Source: Botryosphaeria dothidea (Eukaryota; Ascomycota; Dothideomycetes; Botryosphaeriales; Botryosphaeriaceae). Taken from it: a DNA stretch of 64,000 bases. The position numbers and the translations under genes are program-made. The stretch spans positions 2,170,001-2,234,000 of the forward strand of contig WWBZ02000016.1 in NCBI GenBank assembly GCA_011503125.2, in the 5' to 3' direction. Positions within the stretch are counted from its first letter, which is position 1. The number at the start of each line of letters is the position of its first letter. The notes below the pieces were generated by a model that ran no database searches, was not told the origin of the DNA, and worked only from the letters and a program-made list of their open reading frames with translations. Positions 43,641 to 55,935 of this stretch are shown here, one piece after another.

Positions 43641-44593
43641 ACGCGGCGTACTCGACTTCAGGTCACGATCCATCTGCATTCTCCAAGGATCAGAAATTCA
43701 GGCCGTTACTTTTTACGGTTGTCTTGGTAGCAAGAAGTCCTGTTGATTTCTGAAGAGATATTCATCAGCCGTCGAGTACATATATACTTTCCTTATGCTG
43801 TGCGCTTATCATTCTCAGCAATGCGTCGCTGTCTCCTACAAACTTGAACAGGGAATAATATGAAATTTCGCTGGAGGTTTCCTCTTACCTCTGCAAATTA
43901 GAATTCAAAGAGATATCTGCGAAGCTTCGACAGCTGAAAAATAAGACGGTATTATGTAGGATTGCGGAGCAGGTCCTTGTCAACAGGGATGCAACGAGTC
44001 AGTGGTCGGGAGCTCAGCGCTTAGTTGTTCGCAACAAGGTTCCCGTGCCCAGGCAACACCCTTCTTTTAGAACCTATCTTGCATGCTGTTAGAAGGCATG
44101 AATAGTGAATAAATCCTGCCTAAGTGCGCTGATGTATACTCGTTGTTCATTCCGCTATATCAGCAAAATCGGGGATGCTCTTCAATAAAACACCCAACGA
44201 ACCGTCAATCCACAGGGCCGCGGTCGCGTTGTTCCATGACAGATCTAGAGTGGCGCGTTCAAGCATTATGTGTTTCACTATTGTAGCCGCGGAACTTAAA
44301 ATCGTGAAGGGCGCTGAGCATCGCTACACCCTATCTGTGGGGTTCAGCAGCAGATCCATAACGATAATCCTGAAGTTACTTAAATTGCTGCTGCTCCCTC
44401 AATGATAGAAGCTTCGCCTGCTTCCACTCCGCTCCAAAGCAGATTCCGACGCCCTCCATGGTTCCATGGTAGCCACATATCTCTTCTACTCTTAATCATC
44501 TATAACCCGTAAGCCTCGAATTTCATTCGTGTGTAATATAGATCACAATAGCTCCATGCTGATTGTACCAACAAACCTCCAAGGCTCAATCCG
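43641..44593. other. AT-rich intergenic region, no gene seen
   Basis: About 950 bases beyond the N-terminal end of the NLR remnant. Base composition is more AT-rich than neighbouring gene space. No domain or intron-supported frame is visible. Confidence 0.45.
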
Positions 44594-45619
44594 ATGCATT
44601 ACAACTCAGTACCTTTTGAGGCGCGCGCGCTTGGCTCTCAGCGTGACGTCGAGGAAGGGGTACACCGAGGGGGGCACGACACCGAACTTCTCCCAGCTTC
44701 ATGTCGCAATGATGAAGATGATGTTGCCACCCCAGATACTACCGCAAAGTTTCTGGGGACCGAGTTGCTTGTTCCAAGGCTCAATAAAATCCACCCATGG
44801 CTATGGTTGGCCGGACGACCCATGCCACCCCGTCCACTCCATCATCAACTGTTCCTCTCCCGCAACATCATAATCACCGAAAAGACCGATATGCACCTCG
44901 TTTGGTCCAAAAACCGCATCTTCTTGAAGCCGATCCCGCGTTTTCTTCTCGATCCCGACTTCTGGACGCATCATCTCCTCTGCTCTTCAGCATCCAAGGA
45001 GATGCTTGAAGGCTCAGATGACGACTACGCCTACGCTTGCGTAAAACGTCACGAGCTTGTTGCTTGTGGCCTGGGCTTTTTGTTTTCCTACGCGGCTCTC
45101 GTCTCACATGAGAGCGACTTTCACATCGCACAGAGAGAATACCTCATCCCGGAAGACGCCAGTTGGTTGGCCTGGAAATGCCTCGTGCGACAGCTGCTCG
45201 AGCAGCACAGCTATCACGCAGTCAATAAGCGGTATTGGTACGGCGAGCTGCGGCTGAGCCGTATTGACAAGATTTACCGCCTCACTCAGCCTCAATGCCT
45301 ACTACGTGGCTACTCTTCCTCATACTACCACTACTCAGACTTCTTCAACGACGAAGTAGGTCCCATCGCCTCCTTCACAGTCTACGTGGCTGTTGTGCTG
45401 GCGGCAATGCAAGTTGGCTTGTCAACAGATCGGTTGTCCAGCAGCTCGGTCTTCCAGGACGTGTCCTGGGGCTTCACTGTTTTCGCAATCATAGCCCCAC
45501 CGGCTGCGTTTCTCGCCGTATTTCTGGTGTTCGTGGTTTCCTTCGCAAGCAGTTGGTCGCATACGCGGTATCATGAGAACAAGAGGTACAGGCACATGGG
45601 AGTGCTCCACAAGATGTAA
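44594..45619 (+). CDS. Fungal membrane protein, DUF6601-like
   Basis: A single exon of 341 residues. The conserved core begins near residue 55 (ELLVPRLNKIHPWLWLAGRP, MPPRPLHHQL) and continues MHLVWSKNRIFLKPIPRFLL. A helical region (AWKCLVRQLLEQ, RYWYGELRLSRIDKIYRL) precedes two C-terminal transmembrane helices (about 258-278 and 293-318, VFAIIAPPAAFLAVFLVFVV). A weaker hydrophobic stretch lies near 155-170. I associate this pattern with the filamentous-fungal family DUF6601, from memory only. Function unknown. The first 40 residues look non-conserved, so the start may be later or the N-terminus spliced. Confidence 0.72.
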   Translation: MHYNSVPFEARALGSQRDVEEGVHRGGHDTELLPASCRNDEDDVATPDTTAKFLGTELLVPRLNKIHPWLWLAGRPMPPRPLHHQLFLSRNIIITEKTDMHLVWSKNRIFLKPIPRFLLDPDFWTHHLLCSSASKEMLEGSDDDYAYACVKRHELVACGLGFLFSYAALVSHESDFHIAQREYLIPEDASWLAWKCLVRQLLEQHSYHAVNKRYWYGELRLSRIDKIYRLTQPQCLLRGYSSSYYHYSDFFNDEVGPIASFTVYVAVVLAAMQVGLSTDRLSSSSVFQDVSWGFTVFAIIAPPAAFLAVFLVFVVSFASSWSHTRYHENKRYRHMGVLHKM

Positions 45620-47015
45620 TAATGGTATGTCTTCAACAAAGAATCAGCATTAAATGTGACGACTGAAGGTCAGCACACGAGATGCCTGCACGCACAAACG
45701 AGGAAGAGCCACCTTGAAGTGCATACCATCCGTCTGCAAAAAATAAATAAAAATAAATCCAGTGAGACTTGACCAGCCATTAAAGCAATGGAAAAACCAC
45801 TGCCTACGGATGGCTTTGGGCTATCGCCGCCATAATGGGGTAATCCAATAGATATGAGATACCAACTCACGCGTCCATCCATCGCAGAAACTCCAGAAAG
45901 TAGCATCCAGAAGGCTACCCGGAATCCAACTTGAGGAAGTTGAACCAATCAAGTAAAGCAAATCTGCGAATCAGGAGAACGGCCGACCGTCCCGCTCTGG
46001 GCCTCTCCCGCGGCTCATGCAAAATGCAAGGCGTCCCGCCTCGCGGCTCACGTCACCCGCAACCGGGTTCTACGGCCAACCACCGTAACGGCCTCCCTGT
46101 CTCCATTCGGTCTAGACTATGGGGCGGCCATCGCTGGAAGAGAGTCGGTGCTTGTTCATCGGATATTGGCTCCGATGAGAAGCCTTCCGGAGGGGTTTTC
46201 GGCGAAAGTCAGACTGCGTCACTATCTCGGCTCGTCTTCTCTACGGTACGAACAGTCGCGAGTAGTACAATGGCAACACTATCTATCAAACATCACGTGC
46301 ATAAGAAAAGATTGAATCTAGGGATTTCGGACACACCGCGGGAAATGCGTGGCACTGGGTAAGCTCACAATAGTGGAGTCCGCAGTATCAAACATACGAT
46401 GCACTGCAACACTCAAGAAGCGAAAAGGCCAGCGTCGGGGAAAGGGGGCAAGTGAGGTCGGCAACGTTATTCTGGTCTGATTTCTGGTGGTCTGCGAGTT
46501 GCTACGCCGTTCACTCATTACCGGATGTGCGCAAGATCCTCGTCGATCACTGGAAATTGACTTTCGAGGTGCGTTGGCGAGTGCGGGCCGCCAAAACCCA
46601 GTCTCGTTCAAAGTTGGGAAGAAGACGGGAAGGAGTCGGTCGGTCCCTGAGTTCAATCCTGTAGAATATGATCTGTAGCATCTTCGCCTACGGGCCAACG
46701 GCACTATCCCCGCACATTCTGTCAAAGATGGCAGAATTCTGTTCCAGGAAGCTCGGACGAAGCTGACAAAGCCTAATCCCCTGCATGTAATTATGGTCTG
46801 TTACAAGACATAACAATTGTGGTAACCCAATTTCATAGGCGGCGACATCATGTCATTGACGACAAGCACTTATCCCGGTTCCAACGACTTTGATTGCTTC
46901 TCTGAATTTTGTACTATGCACTTCAGGTATTCTGCAGAATAGCATGTATAACACTAGGTTTGCAAATAATTCGCCTTTTGATTCTCGTCCAAAATCATGC
47001 GACATACTCAGATTT
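45620..47015. other. Intergenic region, no gene supported
   Basis: About 1.4 kb between two convergent genes. Frames up to 143 codons exist on both strands but lack recognisable domains. Confidence 0.45.
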
Positions 47016-49678
47016 CTACTCGTTGAGCTGCACGTAGTTGGCAGGGAACAAGCCAGACCTGCCGCCAAATTCGCCAAACCACCAGTCCTCGTCAGGGAAT
47101 TCCTGCCAAGATAGTAAGCCACCTGAAGCCGCCAGAAGTAATCTGTAGCAAAGGGAGAGAGCCGGTAACTTACAATGCCGGTAATGGTAGCTCCGTCAGG
47201 GAAGCTGAGCTCGTTGTCCTCAGCGGCTTCATAATCGTACAAAGCCGTAGCTGTGGGTGCCGTATTACCACCAGCAGCCGGAGGTGCCGCAGGAGGCGCC
47301 GGTGCCGCAGCGGCTGCAGCAGGCGCAGCGGGCTCCTCGTCCTCAACCAGTTCAACGTAGTTGCTGGGGAACAGCCCCATCTCACCGCGAGAGTTCTGGC
47401 CCATCCACCAATCCTCATCAACCATGTCGATGTTCGTAATCAGTTCACCCTCGGCCAATTCAATCTCATTGTCCTCGGCCTTCTCGTAGTCGTATTGCGC
47501 AACAGCACGCTTGCCGCCGCTCTGGCCACCAGCGTGAGCGGCACCAGCTCCAAAGGATGCTTCAGCAGCTGCGACGCCGGCTCCACGAGCAGGGTCGTGG
47601 TCTTCGACCTGTGGCTCATCAGGAATGTGGTCCCTGGCGGCGGAAACAGCAGCTGAGATGGATTCGGTGGGCATCGGCGGTGGCGGAGAACGCTCTTCCG
47701 GCGGCTCCATTTCGGGCGCGGCGCTCTTCGCGACGGGCTGGACGATACGGATCGGCGAGCTCGGGCGAACGTCAGGGGAAGGCGGAGTGGGGCTGCGGGG
47801 TTGTGCAGGCGGAGGCGGAACGGCCACGTGCTCTTCGTCAGGCCTTTCATCTTCAGCCGGGCGCGTAGGCAAACCAGGAACAGGAACACCACGACCTGCG
47901 TTTGGCTTGCTAGACAGGTCCATAGGAGGGGCCGTCGGCTCGTCCTGTGGGGGAGGAACGGGTCTTGAGGCTGCAGCTCCCATCGGCGGAGCCTCCTTGA
48001 AGCGATCCCGCAGCGCGCCGACGCCGCCGGCGGGCGACGATGGAGCTTCCGCTTGGGGTTGATCAACTTCACCAGTACGCTGAGCACTGAGATTGCTCGC
48101 ACCGGTGTGGGTCGTCTGCACAGGAGCCCAAGACTTGCCGGTGTAGCCGCTCTTCCAGCCGCCAGAGCCACTCTGCTGGCTAGCAATGGGTTGAGCAGCC
48201 GGAGGAGGCGGGAGATCACCAGAGCCACTGAGGCCACGTTCGCGTGCCTTCTTTTCGGCCCAGATCTGCGCTGGCGTTTTTCCACCTTCATCCGCGAATG
48301 TCTTGGACGCCGTACCGACGGGTGCAGCAGCAGCCAGAGGCTTTGGCGCAAAGGCCGGCGCAGGCGGCTTGGTACCAGTGAAAGCACCGGTATTTCCGAA
48401 TTTGTTCGCAACCTTGGGTTTCGGTAAGGTAGTGAGGCGTTCGGGCTGCTGTTTGAATGCAGCGGACCGCTCTGCCAGGGATTTGGGGGCTTCGTCGTCG
48501 CCAGCAGAGCCGCCTGTCGGAGCGGGGGAAATATTCGCAGGCGAAGCACCAGGGCCCTGGGCCTTGGCTCGGATAGCAGCAATATCGACCTTTCCGATAG
48601 GTTCATAGGATCCCTTTACTGGAGCAGGACGCTCATCCTTGAGTTGGCCTGACTCGGCGGCCTGTTTCCGGATGGCAGCGATGTCGACCTTCCCAATCGG
48701 TTGGTATCCGCCTCTGACCACGTCGCCTGAGGCTTCATTCCTCGCAGGCGCAGTGCGGGTGGCATCCTCATTCTGCCTTGTAAGATCGGCCAGATTAACC
48801 TTGGTGGGCTTGTACGCCGACTCAACCTTCTCCAGCTGCGATCTCGTCACCGGAGGAGCGTCAGCGCCCCAACCATCTTCGTCCACATTCTGAGCAGAGG
48901 GGGCGGCACGTGAGCGGGCGAGTGGATTGAAACCAGACCCACCGCCTCCGACACGTGTGGGCGTGAAGACAGGCTTTGAGGCGACCGGAGGCGGAGGGCG
49001 GCTGGCGACCGGAGGCGGAGCATCTCCGGCAGAGTACTTGGCACCTGAAGCATCCGAGACCTTCTGAATGATACCTTCGGGGCTCAGGGCGCTTTCGGAG
49101 CGGGCCGTCACTTGGACGTGGTAGCCCTGAGGGGTCATCAGTACTGCTCACAAGAGCGTGGGGCAGGTGCATACATGGAGGAGTTTGGAGACTGCGGCAA
49201 GGTGGGTGTTGAAGTAACCCTTGGTGCGCTCGGGAACACCTTCACCACACTGGAGCGTAGGGTCAGCCTAGTAAGAATCGATGGCAGATGGCATACTGAC
49301 CCATGCGACCAAGACGTTCTTGGGCAGGCCGGTGTTAGGGTCCTTGACCTTGACGAAGGCAAACTGGATGCGGCCGTCGGAGAACTCCTCAATCAGGTCC
49401 GCCAATTCGCCCTCTGCACAGCTCGCATGTTAGTGTCGGATGAGTCGGAGGCTGCGGGATAGGCGATGCTGACCTCCGGAGGTCTGAACCTTGAGGACAC
49501 TCTCCTTGCCGGTGTCGGCCTGAAAGGCGTTCGCCAGGGGCGCGGAGACGGAGAAGACGGCCCATTGTCCGTAGGTGGGCGAGCTGGCGGCAGGGCCAGA
49601 GGGCGGAGGAGCGTTGACGACGTTCTCGTAGCTGCGCCTGATCGTGGGGCCGTTGGTGGAGGTGTTGAGAGAGGCCAT
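47016..49678 (-). CDS. ABP1: Actin-binding protein ABP1 (drebrin-like)
   Basis: Five exons (49678-49474, 49413-49301, 49249-49175, 49126-47174, 47102-47016) encode 810 residues; the introns are 60, 51, 48 and 71 bases. Residues 1-140 form an ADF-homology domain (TYGQWAVFSV, GRIQFAFVKVKDPNTGLPK, LVAWCGEGVPERTKGYFNTH). A long Pro/Ala-rich middle follows, with three related units (YKPTKVNLADL, YQPIGKVDIAAIR, YEPIGKVDIAAIR). Two SH3 domains end the protein: about 670-715 (AVAQYDYEKAEDNE, DWWMGQ, GLFPSNYVELV) and about 758-810 (ATALYDYEAAEDNE, DWWFGEFGGRSGLFPANYV). The last intron splits the second SH3. Family knowledge: Abp1 marks cortical actin patches in endocytosis and activates Arp2/3. It is divergent with the large F-box gene. 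Confidence 0.93.
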
Positions 49679-50595
49679 GGTGGCAGGCAGTAGCCCAGAC
49701 GAGGGGCTCCGGGGGAGGCGGGACGGGGCGCGAGAGGGGCGCGCAGGCTGCAGATGGGGGATCGGGGGAGAAAGCGCAGGCGACACAGGCAGGCGCGTTG
49801 GCGAGGAGGGTTGCAGCGAGCGAGTGTGGTGTTTGACGTGGAAACGCAGGTGTTGTGTCGAGAGGAGGCTGAATGCTGGGCGGCGATGGGGCAGCAGCAG
49901 GAGCGTCATCGCTTGGCATGCACTCCCCACTTTTTCCCGTGGGCAGTCAGTCACGTCCGGATGCGAATGCAACTCTTTTTTCCTTCTTAGAACATGTACA
50001 TGCGGATGAGTTCGTGTTTCAACTCTCCATGCTGACATTGCGCTCAAATACAGCCTCGCGCTCGACGGTCCACTGCCATCCAAACGCCTGGGCGCGCGGA
50101 TCAATCGGCGCCTGGGACCCAAAGTGGCTAGCGGCAAGTAGAGCGACGTCCATCGCGAGGGAGAGTGGAAAGATGATGATGTTGTTGTTGAAGCAGCAGT
50201 CATCCGGGCGAGAATATCATCAAGCTTCTGGAACGTATTCATCCTTTAACTCTCTCCATGCAGCGACTCCCCAGGGTAATGAAACCATTACTCGCCCGAC
50301 CGGTTCGTTACCAAACACGCGCATCGACAGTGGGTCCGCGGGGAAAGCGGGAGCGCATGCCGATTGGCTGCCGCAAAGTAAGGCTTGCTTGTGTCGTCTT
50401 TAAGTCGCCCTCCCGCCGCGCTGCTGTTCCGCTCGCTCAACATCCATCTGATCCCTGCCCGCGCCTCCTCTCTTCGAGCCTGCCCTTCTATGTCCGTCCG
50501 CTAGCACCTCGAGCTCCCGCCGTGTGTCCACGCTCCACACGGTCGCCAAACTCTGCAGCTCTCCCATGATCGCCGCTAGCTGAGGAGCTCGAGTG
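49679..50595. promoter_or_regulatory. Divergent promoter region ABP1/F-box gene
   Basis: 917 bases between two start codons facing away. Frames on the minus strand upstream of the ABP1 ATG are low-complexity Pro/Arg/Ser and read as 5' UTR. No named element seen. Confidence 0.4.
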
Positions 50596-53500
50596 ATGGA
50601 GTGGCGTCCGAGTCTCCCAGTGAGCGCGAGCGCGAGCTCCTCGCACCTCCGCCCGCCCTCAGCCTCGGCCGCTTGCGAACCTCCACACCGCAACCACGAG
50701 TCCTATCCCCCTCAGTCTTCTGGCAAGCGCAAAGCAGACGGAGACGCCGACCCTCCTGACAAGAGGCGCCGCGTCGCTCCAACCGCATCTCCTGTCCACT
50801 ACTTTCCGTCCGTCGCAGGCCTCCCTGCGCACATATGGCAGAATGTTTTCCTTTACCTCCCTCCCGTTTCTCTCGGTCGACTATTGCAGGTCAACCATGC
50901 TTTCCATACTCTCCTCACCCGCGTTGATGAACCAGACCATGGTTCACAGCATCTTTCCACTTCGGTGCGCCTTGTCAGCTCTGAGTTCATATGGTCCTCC
51001 GCGCGCAAGGCCTGTTTCCCAACCATTCCACGCCCGCTCACCGGCCATTCTGAGCTGAGCATGTGGCGTCTGCTCAAGAGCCATCGCTGCCAATTCTGCG
51101 GCAAGACGCCTCGCTCCGACTCGCATCCCACAAACGTTTGGGAGGCTGGGCCTGGAGCGGATGGCGTCCGTATTATTTGGCCTTTTGGTGTACGCACCTG
51201 TGGTAGATGTTTGGAAGAGCGCTCGCAATCGGTTTGTCGTTTTGTCGTCTCTTATGCTACGTTCGACGCCTAACATGGATTCTAGGAACAATCTCTGCTT
51301 TTCGCCGTATCCTCGACAGCTCTTCTCGTCGCGTTGCCCTGCGTCTTTATTACCCAAAATCTACATGCAGTCCCGTCCAGCGTCCTCGGCTCGACCTCCA
51401 TTCCGCCGAACATAATCTTGTCCAAGTGGTTCTACAGGGAGCACGTTCAGGACATCAATCATCAATTTGAAGACGTCCGTGCTCTTGGGCCCGCTGCCGG
51501 TGAAGAGTGGCTCAAAGGACTCGAGGACATGGGCCGACGCAGAATGGCCGATGCCGAGCGCTGGGAGAGGTGCGAGCGTAAGGGGGGACTCCAAGATCTA
51601 TCCCCACCTAGAAGACAAACAGTTTCACCGCCTTCAATCGCTTCTAGTAGCCAGCAAGCAGCGCCAAGTTATGCAGTCGCTAGACAACTTCCCATGAATG
51701 GCGTGCCAAGAGCCGGTGAGTTGGCCTTTTCCCTTACTCCAAGACTCAACAGTGCATACAGCACATGGCCAAAGCGCCATCCAGTACTCCTGATGCGCGA
51801 AGGATTAAAATATCTCTTTCGGGCTTTGGAAACAGCTCTGCTATCTCATCATCACTTATGGGAGTTGAAGCACCCGTGATGACGTAAAAGCCATCACTTT
51901 GCCTGAAATTCTGCATCCAGATGATTGCTCCAACTCCCCATCAGTCTTCACCTTTTTTTTTTTTTGGTTGTATTCTGAGGCCCATGATTGTCATCTTTAC
52001 GCGCATCAGGAGTTTGGTCAGAAGTTGTTGGACAAAAGTCCACTCAATGCGAGGATACTGACTGCTTTCCTTTCAAAGTTGCCCCTTACACCTCACAATA
52101 TCCTGTTACCTCAGCAGAACAGTCAATGGCACTCCAACGGATGTCTCCTGGAGCTTCACAGCTTGCCCGCCCTGAGCGAAGTATTCGGGATGCAAATGAG
52201 GCCAAGGCTGCTCGCAAGATTGAGATTGAGCGCCGCTGTCAGGAATTCAATCCGCCAATCTCCCCCAACGTGCTTCGTCATATGAAGGCATTTCAAGCTG
52301 CTTGTCAAATCTCTTCCCCTTTGACAGAAAAGGCGTGGGAAATGCTTAAGCCTCGTCTGGAAGCCCAACGGGATGAAGCTGAAAAGGTTGAGCATGAGCG
52401 TGCTGCTCAAATGGCCGCGCTCCAAGTCAAGCTAGAGGATCGCCGTCAGCAGGACGCCAGCCTCAAGGAGGTCCGCGAGGTGCTTGAGCGTGAGTGGGAA
52501 GAAGTGCAGAGGCCAGTCCGCGAAAAACTAGGCGCTTGCGCCGACGAAATCACTCAACGTGACTGGATGGAAGGCCGATCCCTTACCAAAGACAACTGCC
52601 CTCAGTTCGCTGCTGATCTTTTGATTGAAATTCGTAGCCGGTTCTATGCCGATCTTGCTCAGGAGGACGAGGCCACCTTGGCCGCAGGACAAGAAATCCG
52701 CGAGGATCCTCCCACTGGTCCTCCTACGAGGCGACTGCTCTTGGAAAATATGAAATGGGTATTTGACAACAAGATCAAGCCGCTAACTGAACAGTTTCGT
52801 AAGGAGTTATTCCTGTGCAACGGTGAGGGTTGCGAAGGCAATCCAAAGTGGTATGGTTTCGAAGGCATTATCCAGCATTATGGCGCGAAGCACACTACTG
52901 CTTTCAGTGTGGGCAACGTTGTCGTTTGCTGGAAAGAAGCCGACTGGCCCGAGGAGCCTCCTTTTCACCCGGATCCGTCAAAGGCCAGGCATGGATTCTA
53001 CAATGGATATCCTTCATCTTCGATGGCTGGCCAGGGTCCGCCTCAGCACGCTTACTCCGCCTATAACTACGGTGGCTATTCCCAGGGCCCAGCACCGATA
53101 ACTCAAGCAGCTTCGCGTACGCCTCATCCCTTTGTGCAATCCAGCCCAGGACCCTATGGCCAATACGGATCCACCAATGGACCTTTCCCGCCTCCTCCTG
53201 CCCCTACCAGTGCTAACTTCTACGGGCCTCCCCATGGAGCCCCGCAGCCTTATGGACCGCCTCCAGGATCCGTACCCCCGTATGCAGGCTCTTCGCAAGC
53301 GCAATGGCACGATGGGTCATACTCTTATGACGCCTATCCACAGTTTCAGCAACCACAGGGATCCGGTTATACTCCTCCTGGGGCAAGCTTTGGGCCTCCT
53401 CCTTTGTCGGGCTACGCTGACCCTGCTCAGGGTCAGTATGGTCCGCCAGCGACTGGAGCTGCTGGTCCATATGGACCCTACCATGGCGGCCCTTATGAAT

Positions 53501-55935
53501 CTCCTCCGGCTCCACCCACGGCAGGATCCAGAGGGCTCCCGGCAACAAATGTTTATCGGGAACAAATGCAGGTGCTGACAGATGTGGCCAGGGATTTCTG
53601 GACATCCACGTCTGGGATCAGAGGTCTGCCTCCGAGTGTGAGGCTCTCCGTGGTGATTTACCACATCCTGTACCACTTCAATCTGCGGTTCGGTATCGAA
53701 CCTAGCTTGGATCTCTTTGCAGACGCTCTTGATTCTCATCATTCTATGCATCCTTTGAATGCTGTTACTGGTCTTCGTTGTAAAGCTTGTGCGCTGGGAT
53801 TTCATAACCACGCTGCCCCTTTCAATTCTTCTTCTTCCTCCCACTCTTCGGAGAGGAATTTCTCTAGTCTTCTGTCTTTGGTTCTTCATTTCAAGTCTGA
53901 GCATATGGAAAGAGCAGTGCCGGGGGCACACGATGTTAGTCCAGGTCCTCAACCGGATTGGAAGAAGGACATGATCGAGCTTCCTGACGACAGTGTGGTA
54001 TCCGCACTCGTGCAATCTCCAGGGATGGACGACCATAAGCTCCGGATCATTGCCGAAGCCTTTCCAACCTTGTTTCCGTCACCTCTGCCCCACATTGGCA
54101 TTGTTCCTGATGACGAACTTCCAGAGACTGGTGGATCAGCCAATCCTCCTAGGGAGAGTCCTCCGTTGCGGCCTAGATTTGGGGATGATCAGGCTGAAGT
54201 TCGTCACGAGCAGGGTCAGGAGCCCAGTCCTGCGCCACGCCCTCGGCCGCCACCTCTCTCGGGTGCCGATTATGCCGACTCTCCAGCAGCTCGGTCGCCT
54301 ATGGCTCCTCCAACTGCTCCTCCATCTGGCGACGGCGAAAACCGGCCTCGCCATCGCACTCTCGAGTCAGAGGAGCCTAGGATGACACGCCGCCCAGTTG
54401 AGCGTGGTTATAGTCCTCGTGGTGGTGATCGGAGAATGCGGGCGGTGTACTATGATGAGCCCCGGTACTACGTGAGTATCTCTGAGGAGTTCTTTTTTCT
54501 TTACGATCACAGCTAATATACGCTTTAGGTTGCAAGAGATTACGACGACCATGGGTATGCTGCACGTCGCCGTGAAAGTTACGTTCCACTCAGTCCGGCA
54601 GCTTCCCGCCGCTACTCCTATTATGGCCGCGTTTATGAGGAAACCTGGGACCGCCCTAGACGAGAGGAACGATATTCAGGCGAAAGAGATCTTGAGGCGC
54701 AAGAACGTGTTCCTACGCGTGCTGGACTGCGATATCTTGATCGTCCAGAGCTTAGTGCCGCCCCTTCGCCAGCAAACCCCATTCGTCCGGAGTCTCGCCA
54801 AAGGAACGACGAAAATCCTGAGGACGGTAACATCAAGCAGGAACCGCGGAGTCCAATGCCTGACGTGGAGGCGGCAGCAGATCGATTTCTTGATGACTTG
54901 GCTACTGGTGAGCGGGTGCGCGAATACGTCTCGAGGGCTGCTCGCGACGAAGAGGAGATGGAGAACGCAGAGAACAGGACGAGACAGTCTTCCCGAGCGC
55001 CGAACGACGCCCAGGCCCGTTCAGATGAAGTTACCGACGGACAACCATCACAGACCAACAATGTTAGGGATAATGGATATGAGCGATATACTCCCCGTGG
55101 CGATCGATCAACAGCCGAACCCGAGCCTCGCCCTCGTTATTCGCATGGTCCAAGACACTCCCGGGACGAGGACTACAGATCGGTGAGGCGCCGAGAACCA
55201 GAGCCACGCCGCTATACTTACGCACCTTCCCGTTACCGCCGCGTCGGTATGTATCCAGAGGAGCCCTATCACTATGGCCATCGCCTCGTTCGGTCGCGCA
55301 GTAGTAGGTATGGCCGCTATGAAGCAGCCCGCCGCCAGCTCGAGCAATCCAAATCCCCGACAAGGGAAGGTACGAGCGTCCCCGAACAAAGGCAACGATC
55401 AGAGCGTCGCAGCCCTGAGCCGCCTATGTATGACAACCACTATGATCATCATTATCCGCCTCGTCCACCGCCGCGGGAGTATATGCCGTACGAAGATCGA
55501 GAGCGATATTCTCCTGGACCTCCCCCCGGTTACCGTTACGCCGAAGCTCCTCCCGCACCACCACCTCCTCCTCCAACTTATGTCAATGAATATGGTGAGG
55601 TCATTGAATATGTCCGGATTCGCGATCCATATCACGACCATAGATATGCCCCTGGTCCCCCTCCCGAAGGCCATGGACATTACGTCGAATACCTGCCATA
55701 CGAACGCCAGCGCAGGTATGAGCCATTGCATGACGACAGACACTACGTCTACTATCCTGAGCGAAGGCCCTACTACGCCGAACACGGCGTACGTCCGTAC
55801 TTTCCTGAGCACGATGGCCACGGTTACGACATGGAATCTTCGATTCCTCCACAGCGGCAGCCTTCGGGTCCGCCACCAGGGGAGAGGGAGAGAGAAAGGC
55901 AGAGAGAAAGCGCTTTTGTTGAAGATGGTGCTTGA
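50596..55935 (+). CDS. Very large F-box protein with Tyr/Pro-rich low-complexity regions
   Basis: Proposed exons 50596-51231, 51286-51715, 52010-54471 and 54529-55935, about 1,644 residues. The F-box is near residue 77 (LPAHIWQNVFLYLPPVSLGRLL); a Cys cluster follows (CQFCGKTP, GVRTCGRCLEE). Exon 3 contains a charged helical region (NEAKAARKIEIERRCQEF, EWEEVQRPVREKLG) and a conserved block, MKWVFDNKIKPLTEQFRKEL, with CNGEGCEGNPKWYGFEG and HYGAKHTTAFSVGNVV. Then come Tyr/Gly/Pro-rich repeats and a second ordered block (DVARDFWTSTSGIRGLPPS, LGFHNHAAPF). The C-terminal 450 residues are Arg/Tyr/Pro-rich. F-box proteins are SCF ligase adaptors; the target is unknown. The exon 2/3 junction is uncertain: other frames occur at 51762-51883 and a poly-T tract at about 51951-51965. 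Introns 1 (GTTTGT, CTAAC, CTAG) and 3 (GTGAGT, TTTAG) are well supported. Confidence 0.82.
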
